A stretch of DNA of 64,000 nucleotides from Zygnema cylindricum. Lineage: Eukaryota > Streptophyta > Zygnematophyceae > Zygnematales > Zygnemataceae. The stretch is taken from contig JBBHKE010002347.1 in NCBI GenBank assembly GCA_037447655.1, positions 62,001-126,000 of the forward strand, read 5' to 3'. A program made the position numbers and the translations under genes. The notes beneath the pieces were generated by a model, which saw only the letters and a program-made list of their open reading frames with translations, was not told the DNA's origin and ran no database searches. Below, piece after piece: positions 26,631 to 37,936 of the stretch (within the stretch, counting starts at the first letter, position 1; each line of letters opens with the position of its first letter).

Positions 26631-27700
26631 CCTTCGTCTCTATGGCATCTGGTGCTCTTCCTTCCAAACCCGCCCGCCCTTTCACCAGGACCAGTGAGAA
26701 AAACCGTTTTTTCGACAAAGTGCGATTCGATTAAACGGCGCCGTCGGATTCTTCGCAATTTTCGGATCGCGACGGCCGCCTTTCGACTTCCCGCCTGACC
26801 CTTCACACGTGTGGTCACGTCGCACGCTTTGGCGGCTATTCCAAAGTGGTAGTATGGTACTGTACTGTACAGTACTGTACTGTCCAGGCCGAGTTGTACT
26901 GTCACGCGGAAATCGTTCTGATTTGCGGACGCGTTGTAACAATATTTTCAGCTGCTTCGCACGTGTGAATTGAAACATTTGTAGTGTTTTCGCAACGTGT
27001 GCAGAAGCCGTTGCAAGGCGGCGAGGTGAGATTTAATCATTTAATGAAGATCCAGTTTCCACGTGAGTTGCGAAAGCGAGCTGTCGCACGTGCGAGCATT
27101 GCCACGGTTCAAATACGTGCGACCAGATCGTTCGGTGCGTGGAGATATAAAACTCATCGTAAACGACAGTCCGTACGTCTTGCAACAGTTGCAGCACGAT
27201 TCATCAGGCTTTCTGGCGAGTAAACAAGATATGCCACGTGGTGCACAACTAGGCGTGGAGGCCCTGAAGCGGAGGTGACCGCCGCTTGTCGCATGTCTCC
27301 GAAGCGACAAGATCTGCCAGTTCGGCCGGACTTCCATTAGCGAAAAACGGGAAAAGTGACGTTAGTTTATTGGATACCGTACTGGATCGTACCTTTCGTA
27401 CGTTTTTTTCGTCTCTTTCGTTCGAAGCGACAAGATCTGCCGTTCGGGCAAGCTCCCTGCCGGGCAGCTGGCGAACTCGGCTGACATCCTCCGACACTAG
27501 AACCGACTTTCTTCCTGCAGGTTTTGGAGACAAGAGAGCGTACGGTAAATCTTGTCGACACCCATCCGTACACAACTGTGTACATAAAGGCCGTCGTGTA
27601 ACTGCCATTTTAAGGCCTCGATTCGTTTTTTTTTTTTGTCGTCTTGACAAAACTTTCAATATTGTACTATTCAACATTATGTTCAATGCTATGTGAAGTG
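26631..27700 (+). repeat. GTAC/CACGTG-rich block, copy L
   Basis: Homologous to 4071-5020 in direct orientation and to parts of 39040-41130 inverted. It contains a palindromic GTAC cluster at about 26857-26885 (core tactgtacagta). No ORF product resembles a known family. Confidence 0.75.
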
Positions 27701-27732
27701 GGTGCAGTTGTTTTGCCTATATTATATATTTT

Positions 27733-27735
<3 letters not shown>

Positions 27736-27826
<91 letters not shown>
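27736..27826. repeat. (AT)n microsatellite
   Basis: An uninterrupted AT dinucleotide run of about 45 units, followed by degenerate TA-rich sequence to about 27930. Confidence 0.95.
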
Positions 27827-27830
<4 letters not shown>

Positions 27831-27937
27831 ATATTTATATTTTTTAAATATATACACATATATGTAGATATGTGTATATATATATGTATTTACATATGCA
27901 TATATGTATATCTAAATATATATATTAATTAACATAT

Positions 27938-28125
27938 TAGTGTTGTGTATCGGTTAAAAATTTATTGCGATAAAATCAATACCCATATTCTCCGGTTATC
28001 GAACAATGAGGGGTCCCAATACAATTTATCTTCGGAACCCAAAAAAACTTATCGCTTACAATTATCGGTTGAGAAGCTAATCCGTACAAATAGTACGAAA
28101 TATATAAAATAAAGTACGAAATGAG
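27938..28125 (+). mobile_element. hAT-like family 1, 5' fragment
   Basis: It begins tagtgttgtgtatcgg and continues with words of the family (ttgcgataaaat, ccggttatcgaac). Similarity fades before the CT-rich block at 28126. No right terminus was found. Confidence 0.65.
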
Positions 28126-28720
28126 TACAGAGACCCCTCTCTCCCTCTCTCTTTCCCCTTCTCCGTCATTCCCCCTCTCCCTCAAACCCTCCTTACCTTC
28201 CTCCATCACCCCTTCCGTCCCTCCCTCTTTCCCTCCCACCCTACGTTCCTCCCAACCTCCGCTTCTACTTTCACCTCCTCTATGTCTCTCCATCCACTCC
28301 CTTCAGTCCCCTCCCTCCCATTCCGCCTTGCTCACCCGATCTCCTTCCTCCTCGCTCCCCTCCCCTTCTAACTCACCACCTTTTCCACTTTTTAACCCCC
28401 TCTCTTATTACACCCACTTCCCCGTATTCCTCTCTTTGTTTTAAGAATCTATCTTGTTCCCACCCTTCCCTGTCACCCTATTAGGTTCTTCCCCTCTCCC
28501 ACTCTCTCACTCGCTTTCTCACACTCGCTCCCATATAGTCCTCACCCCGCAAAATCTCTTCTGCGCCAGCTCCCCGCCTCTCCCTCATTCCGTCTATCCA
28601 ATTATCCCCCATACCCTTCTCTTTAAAAAATCGTCTTTTCCACTCTCTCCATCACCCCTCTCACTACGTCTCCCTCTAATCCACTCCTTATCCCTCTCAA
28701 GCTTCCCTTTTGCATAAGGT
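28126..28720 (+). repeat. Pyrimidine-rich repeat fragment
   Basis: CT-rich. Its word order matches about 16.15-16.44 kb (for example the cctacgttcctcccaa region), so it is a detached fragment of the large repeat. Confidence 0.65.
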
Positions 28721-28988
28721 TCTCAATCTTTCCTAAACTCTTCACAAGGTTTAAGACTACATCTCCTAAGTCTAGGAATAACTTTTCATTTTATAATTTT
28801 GGAAACGTCGACAAGTGTCAGGTAGATCGCGCCTACTTGCTAAATGCAGATTTACTTCTGGATTGTTCAGCTGTTCAAATTTTGTGATCCACCCATAACA
28901 ATATGCTAGGACACTTGGAGGGAGGGGAAAGAGATGGAGGGGGAGAGAGAGAGAGAGAGAGGGAGAGAGAGAGTGAGATGTTTACCTC
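28721..28988. other. Short unclassified stretch with a GA-rich run
   Basis: Ordinary sequence, then a purine-rich GA run at about 28938-28976. No gene was seen. Confidence 0.5.
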
Positions 28989-29640
28989 GGAGTAGTGGGC
29001 AAAGGAGACAACTGTAGATCCAGCACCGCTCCAAGTACGATGAATATTTTCCCACGTCATACTCACCGGATATTTTTTCGTTTTCATAAAAATGTAGATC
29101 TCTCTTCCCTTGCCATTCCTAAGATTCCATTCTTCCACTCAAAATGACTATACGACTGTCCGTATCTATTTTACCATCTAAGACATCGTAAATTTTCCTC
29201 CAGATAAATCCTGTCTTCGTATTACTTCAACTTTACCTTTGCAATTCGAAGACATCCTTAACTTCGCTCCTCCTTCTCTCCTCGCTATCTTCCCCTCCCT
29301 ATCACTCTCACCAACTCTCTCCCTATTCCCATCTCCCTATCCCATTCTCCCTTTTCCACCTCTTTTATCTCCCTATACGCTTTCCTTTGGACATGAGGTT
29401 TTCCCAGTACACTGTCGTTTACATTATTTAAGGTTATCAGTCAGATATAGGTACTAAAGTTATTGTGGCTCGACACAACATAATAATTTTGCAAGATTTG
29501 CAGGAATGTAACAAAACCCATTCTGTTTGTGGTCAACAAAAACTGATAGAATGACACAACGGATTCAGTTTCCAGTTTCTGGATTCTTTCTCCTCGTTTG
29601 GAAACCGCCTGCTCAAATCCCAATCGTCGAGAAAAGTAGT
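28989..29640 (-). pseudogene. Possible decayed exons of an unknown gene
   Basis: On the minus strand, 29205 down to about 29066 reads as protein-like sequence of balanced composition (including IWRKIYDVLDGK and DSRIVILSGRMES) with one TAG inside. It then reaches a good donor, GTGAGTAT. Another open minus-strand stretch of similar character lies at 29441-29640. The stop codon and missing start suggest a gene remnant rather than a working gene. I do not recognise a family, and chance openness cannot be excluded. Confidence 0.25.
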
Positions 29641-31610
29641 ATTTATCCCTTGTTTAATCCTTTTCCAATGCCCACTTCTTCCTAATTCTCCACCTTTTTC
29701 CCCTCCTTTACACTTTCCCTCTTTTTTCAGAGGCAACTTTCTCTTTTAGTCCCTCTTCCTCTCAGCGATAACAAGATCTCCTGTTCCTTCCCTCCGATTT
29801 TTTCCCCTTTTTGTTCCTTCCCTTCTGTTCCCTCACCAGATCTTCCTCTGCCAATCTGTATCCTTCTCCCATCCTTCGACTTCACTTCTTTTATTCGTGA
29901 CACTTCCTCCTTCCCTCCTGACCTCGAGCTCCTTTAACTCTCCCTCCCCATCACTTTTCTGTCTCCCTTACCAAGCCGTGTTACCTTCTCTCCCTCCTCC
30001 TGTCCACTGCCAATTCTCTTAACTCCTCAGTTTTCGCATTTTTCACGCTCTGGTATCCGCTCCTCCCTTTTTCTTTGTTTTTTGTTATCCTCTATCTCAT
30101 TTTCCACTCCATCCCTTCTCAGATTCTCGATTTGTACAGGATCCCAAAAATCTACTAAAGCGGAAAAAGAAAGAACTAAGTAATGGTCATATTTTAGAAA
30201 TCGGTTTTCAAAAAAAAAACATTCAAAACATCCGCTCTCTCTCTATGTCTTTTTACTTCTCTCTCTATTTTTCTCACTCCCTCTCTCTCTCTCCCACTTT
30301 CTCCCTCCCTCCCTCTCTCGCTCCCTCTTTCTCTCGCTCCCTCTTTCTCTGTATCTCACTTTCTTTTGCTGTCTCTCTCTCCCTTTCTCACTCCAATTCT
30401 TTCTATGTTTCTCTCTATCCCTCTATCTTCGTATCTCTCTCTATCTCTCTCCATTTTTCTCTCTCCCTCTCTCTCTCCCGCCCTCTCTCGCTCCCTCTCT
30501 CCCTCTCCCACTCTCTCCCACTCTCTCTCCCTCTCGCTCTATCCCTCCTATCAATCTATCTTTCTTTCTTTTTCATTCTTTCTCTCTCTACTCGATCTGT
30601 CTCTCTCTCCATCTCTCTCCATTCAACTATCTCTCTTTCTCTCTCTTTCCCTCTCCTCTCGCTCTCTCTCTCTCCCTCGCTCTCTCTGCCTCTCTCTCTC
30701 CCTCTTCAATATCTTTCTCTCTCACACGCTTCCTCTGTCTCTGTTTCTCTCTCTCTGTCCGTCTATCTCTCTCTCTCCCTCCTTCTCTTCCTCTCTCCAT
30801 CACTCTCTCCCGCTATCTCTTTATCTGTCTTTCTCTCCCGCTCTATCTATCTATCTTTATGTTTCTCTTTCTCCCCTTCTCTCGCTCTCTTTTTCTCTCT
30901 CTCCGTCCCTCTCGATCTCTCTCTCCTTCTCTCTCTCTCTCCCTTCCTCTCTCTATCTCCTATCTCTCGCTCTATTTCGATCTCCATCCCTCTTTTCTCG
31001 TGATCTCTCTTGAAATTTCTCTATCTATCTCACTTTATTTCTCTCTCTCCTTAATTCTCTCTCTCTATCTCTTTCTCTCTCTTCACCTCTCTCTCTCTCA
31101 CCCTCTCATTTCTCTTTCAACCTCTCACTCTCCTTTCCACTCGATTTCCTTATCTTCTCTTTGAATCTTCTTCTCGCCTATTTTCCCTCTTCCTCCCTGC
31201 CTTTCCTCTGTATCCTTTTCCATTTCTGTTCTCTCCCGATTCACCCTCCTCTCCCTCCAACTCCTCCTGCTCTCCCCCTGTATCTTTCCTTGTCCATATC
31301 TTTACCTCTCTCCTATTTTCTCTTTCCAGTCCTCTTCTTTTCCCCGCTTACTACGTCACTACGCCTCATGTGCGCCTCTCTCTCATTCCTCTCTTCCACT
31401 CTCCTTTGACTCTCTTTCAAACACATTCTATCCTTGGCTCCCAATCATTCCTCCTTTCTCCATCACTCCCTCTTTGCCTCTCACCTTTTCCAGCTCTCCG
31501 AATGATCTCTCCCTCTATGAGAAAAAACTCTTTGCCTATTTCTCTAGCTCTGCCTCTGTTTCTCCCATACTTCTTCCATATTTCTTTCTCACCCTCCTAA
31601 CATTAAAACA
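29641..31610 (+). repeat. Pyrimidine-rich repeat, second subtype, further copy
   Basis: Moderately CT-rich to about 30170, then strongly CT-rich. The part at 31140-31600 matches 10740-11220 in order (ttgaatcttcttctcg, tactacgtcacta, gatctctccctct). The long Ser/Leu frames are artefacts. Confidence 0.7.
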
Positions 31611-32276
31611 AAAATTGAAATCATTTTTAAAACATTTTAACATTTTCATTTTTTTGAAAAAAAAATTAAAACATTTTGGCTATTTGTTAAGAAAATTTGA
31701 TTTTTGAATAAGGATGGCAAGGGAAATTGTGAATTCGTTTCTTTTTCGTTAGAATGTAGCGGAAAAAAATATTTTTCAAATACCCATTGCTCTTTTTAAT
31801 TCGATTAATTTCAAAAGTAAACTTCGAAAGGTCCGATTCCGCTAACTTTAACACCGTAAAAAGATTTTTCTTTTCATTTTGTTTATTTCAGCTCAAAAAA
31901 TTTCACGTGTTGTACAAAAATTCCCTCGTGCTCAATCATAAAACAATTCACGAATTTTGAGTTTTGTCTCAACATTTTATAATTACAATTGTTTTTTAAA
32001 GATGCAAGTCCTTCTTAAACGTCCCTACCATCCGTACTTGGGTCTAGAAAATCCTTCAAAAGCAGTATTTCTCAATCAAAAAACAGTCAAAGACCTGTCG
32101 CGACTCTCATCCATGCCTTCTTCCTCTAGTTTCGTGCATGGAATTTGCAATTCTTCCCGAATTCACGAATAGTCTTTAGGGCAGCGGAGTGAGAATTTCG
32201 CTTCGTGACTGGCTTTGTACCGTACAGTACAAAAGCGATTTTCCAATATTTGTCCTTTCTAACCGCATGTAAACTA
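31611..32276. other. AT-rich stretch, nothing recognised
   Basis: No coding or terminal-repeat signal was seen. It borders the left end of the TIR element that begins at 32277. Confidence 0.5.
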
Positions 32277-33268
32277 CAACGCAAATCGTAATTAGAGTAA
32301 ATTACTCTAATTCGGTCGCTCGAAATTCGACTCTATGACATCAAATAAAGTAAAAGATTCTAATTTTTTCATTATTCTAATTAAGGTAAGGTTTAATTAG
32401 CGTAATTAAATGTAATATAGGTTTGTTATAAATAGTGTGGATAATGGACTACGTTCGACCGTGCAAAATTGTACTTTTTTAAGTAAAAAGGTACAAATAA
32501 TGATTAAATGGAATCGCGCTCGCACGTTAAATCGCACTAAGAGAAAAGTCAATCATATCTAAAAAAAGCCGTTCGCATAACCCTCGTCCGTCGACAGCAT
32601 CGTCGTCAGTGTGAACATTAAATGACATTCAGCGCGACAAATAGTACTAGCGTCATAATGACGTCAAAACTATACGAGCTGACAGATTTTGTACATCTAC
32701 GTAATTTAGTGTTCATAATTTCAGCCCGGATAATTATTGCCGACATATCCCAATATAGAGTACTTAAATAAATTAGGGTGACGTTCCATCAGGCGAAAAG
32801 TGGCCGTAGTTTACAGAAATCCACGACCCTCCGTACCGCCTATTTTGTTTTTATAAGAAAACAAACATTACAGAGAATCTTGCCGATACTCTCCGAAGGT
32901 CTTGGAGGCAATACTGGCCGTCGGATGTTCATCTGCGAGGAGTTCGCTTCATTTTTTCTGTAACTGTCAACCCACCTCCTCGAGGTGGGTTGGCAGATAC
33001 AGAAAAAAAAAATCGTGACACGCTGGACGATTAAGCTACGTGTCATGATGGAAAACCAACGAAAATTCTTAAGATTTGCACATGACTCGCGCTTTCCAAA
33101 ATACAACCGAAAATAAAAACGAAATTTCGTTACATTCCCTCGTCACGCTATTTTCGGTAACTTATGTTCGTCACACTATTTCTCTCAAAGGACTTTCGTT
33201 ATGTTCGAAAACTGAAACCCCTAAAAAATGAGTTGGCGTACATATTGGCTTTTGTAAAAAGTAAAAAA

Positions 33269-33445
33269 GTTTTGTCGTATTATTACTTCGTACGCAGGTA
33301 CATGGTACACAAGTCGAGATTTGAAGTTAAGTTTGTCGGTGCTAAATATCTGAAAGATATTCAATATCGGATCGTAGCTTGCGTGGCGCCAGTCAATTTA
33401 GAACACGTGGCTTACAGACTCTACGTGATGGAACATCGACTCAAT
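33269..33445 (+). repeat. Direct duplication inside the Harbinger-like element, unit 1
   Basis: Matches 34457-34633 with scattered substitutions and no length change. The same frame is open in both units and gives about 55 similar residues (shared blocks SRFEVKFVGAK, LKDIQY, IVACVAP, NLEHVAY). Several replacements are conservative (K/R, V/I). It could be a remnant of a coding domain of the parent element, but I do not recognise it. Confidence 0.7.
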
Positions 33446-33989
33446 CGACCCGGTCTGTAGAGTTTGCCGTACAATTACAGAAACGTATGATGGAACTTCA
33501 TGTACGGTTCATCATTACAACGAATCCGCCATTGAAGGCTCGATTGAAGCCACACTTGAAACTTCCACGAACTTCTTCACAGAAAGCCATGTTTAAGCCT
33601 CGAGGAGCAGAGTGGGAGCATGTTAAGGCTCTAAAGGGATATGATGGATTTTTTTTTTCAATTATGATTTTGTCATTATTCAAATTGAAATACAAAAATG
33701 GTTATTTTTTGCTTCAATTCTGAATTTATCATTATTAAGTGTTGACATACGGAAATGGATACATTTTTTTCATTTGTGATTTTGCCATTACTCAATTTTG
33801 ACATTTAAAAATGGTTATTTTTTGCTTCAATTGTAAATTTGTGAATGTTGACATGTTGTAATAGCCCAGCATGGAGCAGGGAGGGCGTCGGCGCTGACTT
33901 GGCGCCGACACGGCGCCAAGAAGACGCTAGCGCGCGCGCTGACAAGGCGTCGGCGCAGGCGACAAGTCCAGCGTCGAGGCAGTCTGGTC

Positions 33990-34200
33990 ACTGGCGACGT
34001 GACAGTCTGTTCGTTGGCGACGTGACAGTCTGTTCGTTGGCGACGTGACAGTCTGGTCGTTGGTGACGTGACAGTCTGGTCGCTGGCAACGTGACAGTCT
34101 GGTCGTTGGCAAAGTGACAGTCTGGTCGCTGGCGACGTGACAATTTGGTCGTTGGCGACGTGACAGTCTGGTCGCTGGCGACGTGAGAGTCTGATCGCTG
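33990..34200 (+). repeat. 23-bp minisatellite
   Basis: About nine units of ggcgacgtgacagtctggtc plus three bases, with variants at a few positions. It lies inside the Harbinger-like element and is preceded by GC-rich sequence with repeated ggcgcc and gcgtcggcgc words. Confidence 0.88.
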
Positions 34201-34456
34201 GCTAGAGGTTCAGCGTCCAGCGAAGAGACTGTCGTCGTTGGTTTTCGTTTAGAACTTTTGAAATTTTGATTAAGTTGTCATCGTATTTTTCGTTATCAAT
34301 TGCATGTTTTCCTATTTTTTAATTTTAATTTTTAGTATGAAGTCGAAGTCGGTCTACGCATTATAATTTTTTTGAACTTTGTTACATGCGCATATTCGTT
34401 ATTTTTTTGGTGTTTCATGCGTGCGTTTTATGCGCATGAGACATATATGTAAAAAT

Positions 34457-34633
34457 GTTTTGTTGTATAATTACTTCGTACGCAGTTACATGGTTCACAG
34501 GTCAAGATTTGAAGTTAAGTTTGTCGGTGCTAAAAATCTAAAAGATATTCAATATCTGATCGTAGCTTGCGTGGCGCCAATCAATTTAGAACATGTGGCT
34601 TACATACTCTACATGATGGAACATCGATTCAAG
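34457..34633 (+). repeat. Direct duplication inside the Harbinger-like element, unit 2
   Basis: Partner of 33269-33445. It sits in an open frame running from 34379 to 34747. Confidence 0.7.
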
Positions 34634-35635
34634 GTAACCTTCCATGAGGCAAAAATTTGGGTTGTTTACTGGAGAAATTACCTTTTCGTACTAAGCCGTT
34701 CTGTTTTTTTTTTTTTTAGAAAAAGATGTTTACTGAAAATTCGTTGAGATTCTCCAAACTTCTTGGCGAACATTACCACCGTCCGATTTTCAATTTTCGA
34801 CGCAAATGCCATTTGTTTCCTGTACTTCGCTAGTCTCCTCCGACTGTCCTCAGTGTGACACTTAGCACTTACTGGACACGTGTATTGGTCCACATGTAAA
34901 GTCAGAGTTGATCCACAACGGACGTGAAGTTATAGAGTTACATGTGGCAAATTGCTTGCGACGACAAAAAATTCTTGGTTGTAGGACATCCTGTGATGTT
35001 TCCTTCATAAATGTGCGATACAGCAATAATACATTCACGTACAAATGGTACATTCTTGGACATTTGTACAAACTTTAATTTTGCAACGGTTTTCGTGGTC
35101 GCTGGTACCACAACAACCCTAAAAACATTCAGATTGTACATTAGCGTGAGGCTACAAGATATTTAAAATCGGCGTCTGCCCGTACACATACGCAGGTGCG
35201 ATTTTGTCCTTTTGGAAAAGATGATTATTCTCGCGCGGCTCAACAGGTCCTACGTGGTACCAATCGCAATCTAACACCTCATTCACTGGCACGACCTGAT
35301 GGAAGGGTGTTGCAAATTTTACTGCCAGTAAACGTGTTCGTACGATTACTAGGAACGTTTGATGGAAGGATACCCTCAATCGACCCGGTCTGTAGAGTTT
35401 GCCGTACAATTACAGAAACGTATGATGGAACTTCACCCTTAGAGTAAACTTCCTCTGTGAAAAAGTTCTATCACATAAATTAGAGTTCATTACTCTAATT
35501 GTTTTTTTTTTGTTTTTTTACTCCAATTTTTTCATTACTCTTATTATGATTCGCGGTGTACAGTACACTGTTGAACTGTATTGTGGGTGCGGAAGCCTTA
35601 AAAAAAAACGTTAGTGGTGTCTAGTAGATTTTTCG

Positions 35636-36530
35636 TAGTGTTGTGTATCGCTAAAAAACTTATCGCGATAACACCGATACCGATAGTTATCGGTTATCGA
35701 ACGGTCAGAGCTTCCCATATATCGGTCTGAACAAACAAATTCCATATCGGCGATAACTTAGAAAAATATATAATATGCGTATAATAGTACTTTATAACAT
35801 ACTGTATTATTTTATTGATTTTATATAGCGTGGCATGCCACGTATAAAAATCTGTTCTGTTACAGTTTAATTGCAATTTATTACGGTAAATGCTGCGCAT
35901 AAACGTTGGCCGGTTAATTGAACAAAAAATTTACGGCAACGTACGGTAATTTACTAAAAAACTGGTGAACATGGAACTGGAAAAGGACGGTAGACACAAA
36001 AGTACAACGGACGCAAAAAAACATTCTGCGCGCCGCCTGAATCGAACGGACGACTTGGAATGAGAAAACACGAAAGGACGGGCCAGCGTGAGCCCTGGCA
36101 CCCCGAAATGGCTCTTTTGGCAGCTTTTGCCAAAAAAGCTGACAAATTGCCACGTGGCAGGTCCCTAGTGGATTTCAAGGAATTAAGGGACAAAGCCATG
36201 GCGTCGGATGTGAAAGGTACATCGTTTTTACTGGATCCGTATCAAAATCGTACAGATTTCATGGCGGCTACAGTAATTTCTATGCTTGTACACGTCCGGA
36301 GAATATGACGTATAGTTGAGTGTACATACCGTACATTTATCTGTACGGTCCGTATAGTTATCGCCGATAATTATTGTTATCGGCATTATCGCCGATAAGT
36401 ACCCGATATTATCGACTACTTATCGGCGATAAGACCGATGTCGATATATCTTACCAATATATCGATTATCGGATACCCGAAAAAAGGCCCATATCGGTTA
36501 TCGGCAAATCCTTACCGATACACAACACTA
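35636..36530 (+). mobile_element. hAT-like family 1, complete non-autonomous copy
   Basis: Termini are tagtgttgtgtatcg at the left and its complement cgatacacaacacta at the right. Flanking 8-mers atttttcg (35628-35635) and ttttttcg (36531-36538) differ at one base, as expected for an aged 8-bp duplication. Length is 895 bp. Subterminal regions are rich in tatcggttatcg and gccgataa words in opposite orientations. No transposase ORF is present. Confidence 0.88.
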
Positions 36531-36836
36531 TTTTTTCGTATGCTACGTTCAGCTGTAGAATGTGTACGTTTTGGTCTGTCGCTGACAAATGTGTACAGAC
36601 CTATGCTATGATCGTACGGTCCTCCTGAACAACAGCGGATTTCAACTTGCGATTTTATTCCGAAGGGCGGAGCTGAAGACGGTTCTTCATTGCTTAGAAA
36701 ACTACTTCGCTGTAATTCAGCGAATCGAACTAACCGACAAAGATGCGAATCTGATTCGTGCTAACCGTATCGCTTCCATTTTTTAGTGCGGGATCCAAAG
36801 TAAGATTTGTTACTTGGCTAGATGGTAAACCGTGGG

Positions 36837-37244
36837 CATAGGTCGCAAAAGTCAAAATTTTAGATAACAGAAACCGACAGCTTTTTTTTTCAAAATCTAA
36901 GTACTCAACAAAGGAAAAAAAAGTTTAACCGAAACTCGATTTCTCGCGACTACCCGTACCCGGTGGTACCCAAATAAGTACAAAATTAGTGGTACATCTC
37001 CCTTATACCTTCCACGATACTAAGAGTACAAGTACAATAATATTGGATAGTATTGACAGTACAAAACCTTTTTTTTTTTTCGAATTTGCTTGCTCGACCC
37101 TTACAGATTTTTTTTTTTTTTTCGTGAATCACTTGCCTGAATCTGACCGCCCCACCAAATTTGGCAACGGAATCTGTTCCGGATCCGACGCGGGCTGTCG
37201 GTTAACGGTCGATTACAGTTTCGGTTAACCGTTTGGGACCTCTG
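36837..37244 (-). mobile_element. hAT-like family 2, short copy
   Basis: Ends are cataggtcgcaaaag and, complemented at the right, cagaggtcccaaacgg. The right end carries the same subterminal words (cggttaaccg, ggatccgac) as the left end of the 811-bp copy at 5238-6048, so it lies in opposite orientation. Flanks accgtggg (36829-36836) and tccgtggg (37245-37252) agree at seven of eight bases. Length is 408 bp, with no 62-bp array and no ORF. Confidence 0.82.
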
Positions 37245-37474
37245 TCCGTGGGTAAAATTCCCATCGCAATAGGTTCGACTATCGATATTATCGGTTATAG
37301 AATGGCAAAAGCGGTATAACACTTCGGGAAGAATAAATTTGATTTGCCGATATACATGTAAATACATAAAAATTATCTTACATTACTACTTGATAATTTA
37401 TAGTATTGTACTGTATACAATGTATGATATATCCTGTCAAGTATCACTTGTTTGTACTTCTTAAAGCAAAAGTA

Positions 37475-37692
37475 CACTGTCTATCGCTATTAGTGTTAAT
37501 GTTTTTTTTTGCTACTTTAAGCATCTTTTCTCCGTACATACTTGTCGGATTATGGATCTACCGGTTGCAATTGAAAGCCAAGATTCTCACCTTCCGATAA
37601 ACAGTCCTCATGTGAAAATTAGACAAGTGTGCACGGAGAAAGGATGTTTTGGTTGGGGAACAAATCATTTACACTAATAGCGATACACAACG
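37475..37692. mobile_element. Foldback TIR element (TA-flanked MITE)
   Basis: TA at both sides (37473-37474, 37693-37694). Ends contain tatcgctattagtgt and its complement. Internal arms cttttctccgtacat and the complementary gcacggagaaaggatg allow folding over most of its length. It belongs to the family seen at 37937, 39595, 40433 and 47128. Confidence 0.7.
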
Positions 37693-37936
37693 TAGTTAAC
37701 TCTACAAATTGCTCAACACGTACGTAGAGAAAATACTCTATTACCAAAAACCTTACAAAAATCACAAAGAAAAGGTGATTAGTAATATTTTTTATCAACA
37801 TAGAAATAATGACATGAAATGTTACTATAAATTTTATGGCGATATATTAGACCGATATATTCATTATTAGTAGGTCAAAAAAATAAACATATCGAATATC
37901 GAGAATGGGCTAGGTTACCTTAACACAACAATACTA

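Larger units (their letters stand above)
20340..27700 (+). repeat. Left arm of a large inverted duplication
   Basis: This span matches 39040-46790 in inverted orientation. Anchor pairs: 20345-20470 with 46640-46790; 24300-24360 with 43455-43510; 24785-25040 with 42785-43040; 25300-25600 with 42240-42545; 25950-26850 with 40930-41825 (nearly identical); 27183-27285 with 40322-40420; 27428-27640 with 39060-39230. The main size differences are the hexamer array here and small TIR-element insertions in the right arm. Confidence 0.85.
32776..35438 (+). mobile_element. PIF/Harbinger-like non-autonomous element
   Basis: Termini are GGGTGACGTTCCATCA at the left and, complemented, GGGTGAAGTTCCATCA at the right. 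They are flanked by the 3-bp duplication TTA (32773-32775 and 35439-35441). GGG-type ends with a TTA/TAA duplication are typical of PIF/Harbinger. The 2663-bp body holds a segment duplicated in direct orientation, a 23-bp minisatellite and internal copies of the terminal words. No DDE nuclease or Myb-like ORF is visible, so it probably depends on a partner element elsewhere. Confidence 0.8.
32277..35558 (+). mobile_element. TA-flanked TIR element, split by a Harbinger-like insertion
   Basis: The left end reads caacgcaaatcgtaattag and the right end complements to caccgcgaatca. TA lies on both sides (32275-32276, 35559-35560). Internal sequence follows that of the uninterrupted copy at 47344-47862 (aattagagtaaat, tcattattctaatt, aatagtgtgg). 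Removing the insert at 32776-35438 leaves about 0.6 kb, close to the 519 bp of the intact relative. TA target duplication fits Tc1/mariner-type MITEs. No transposase is encoded. Confidence 0.75.

Noticed and set aside
33990-34200. CRISPR-like repeat array
   Set aside because: Units are contiguous with no variable spacers, and the context is a eukaryotic transposon.
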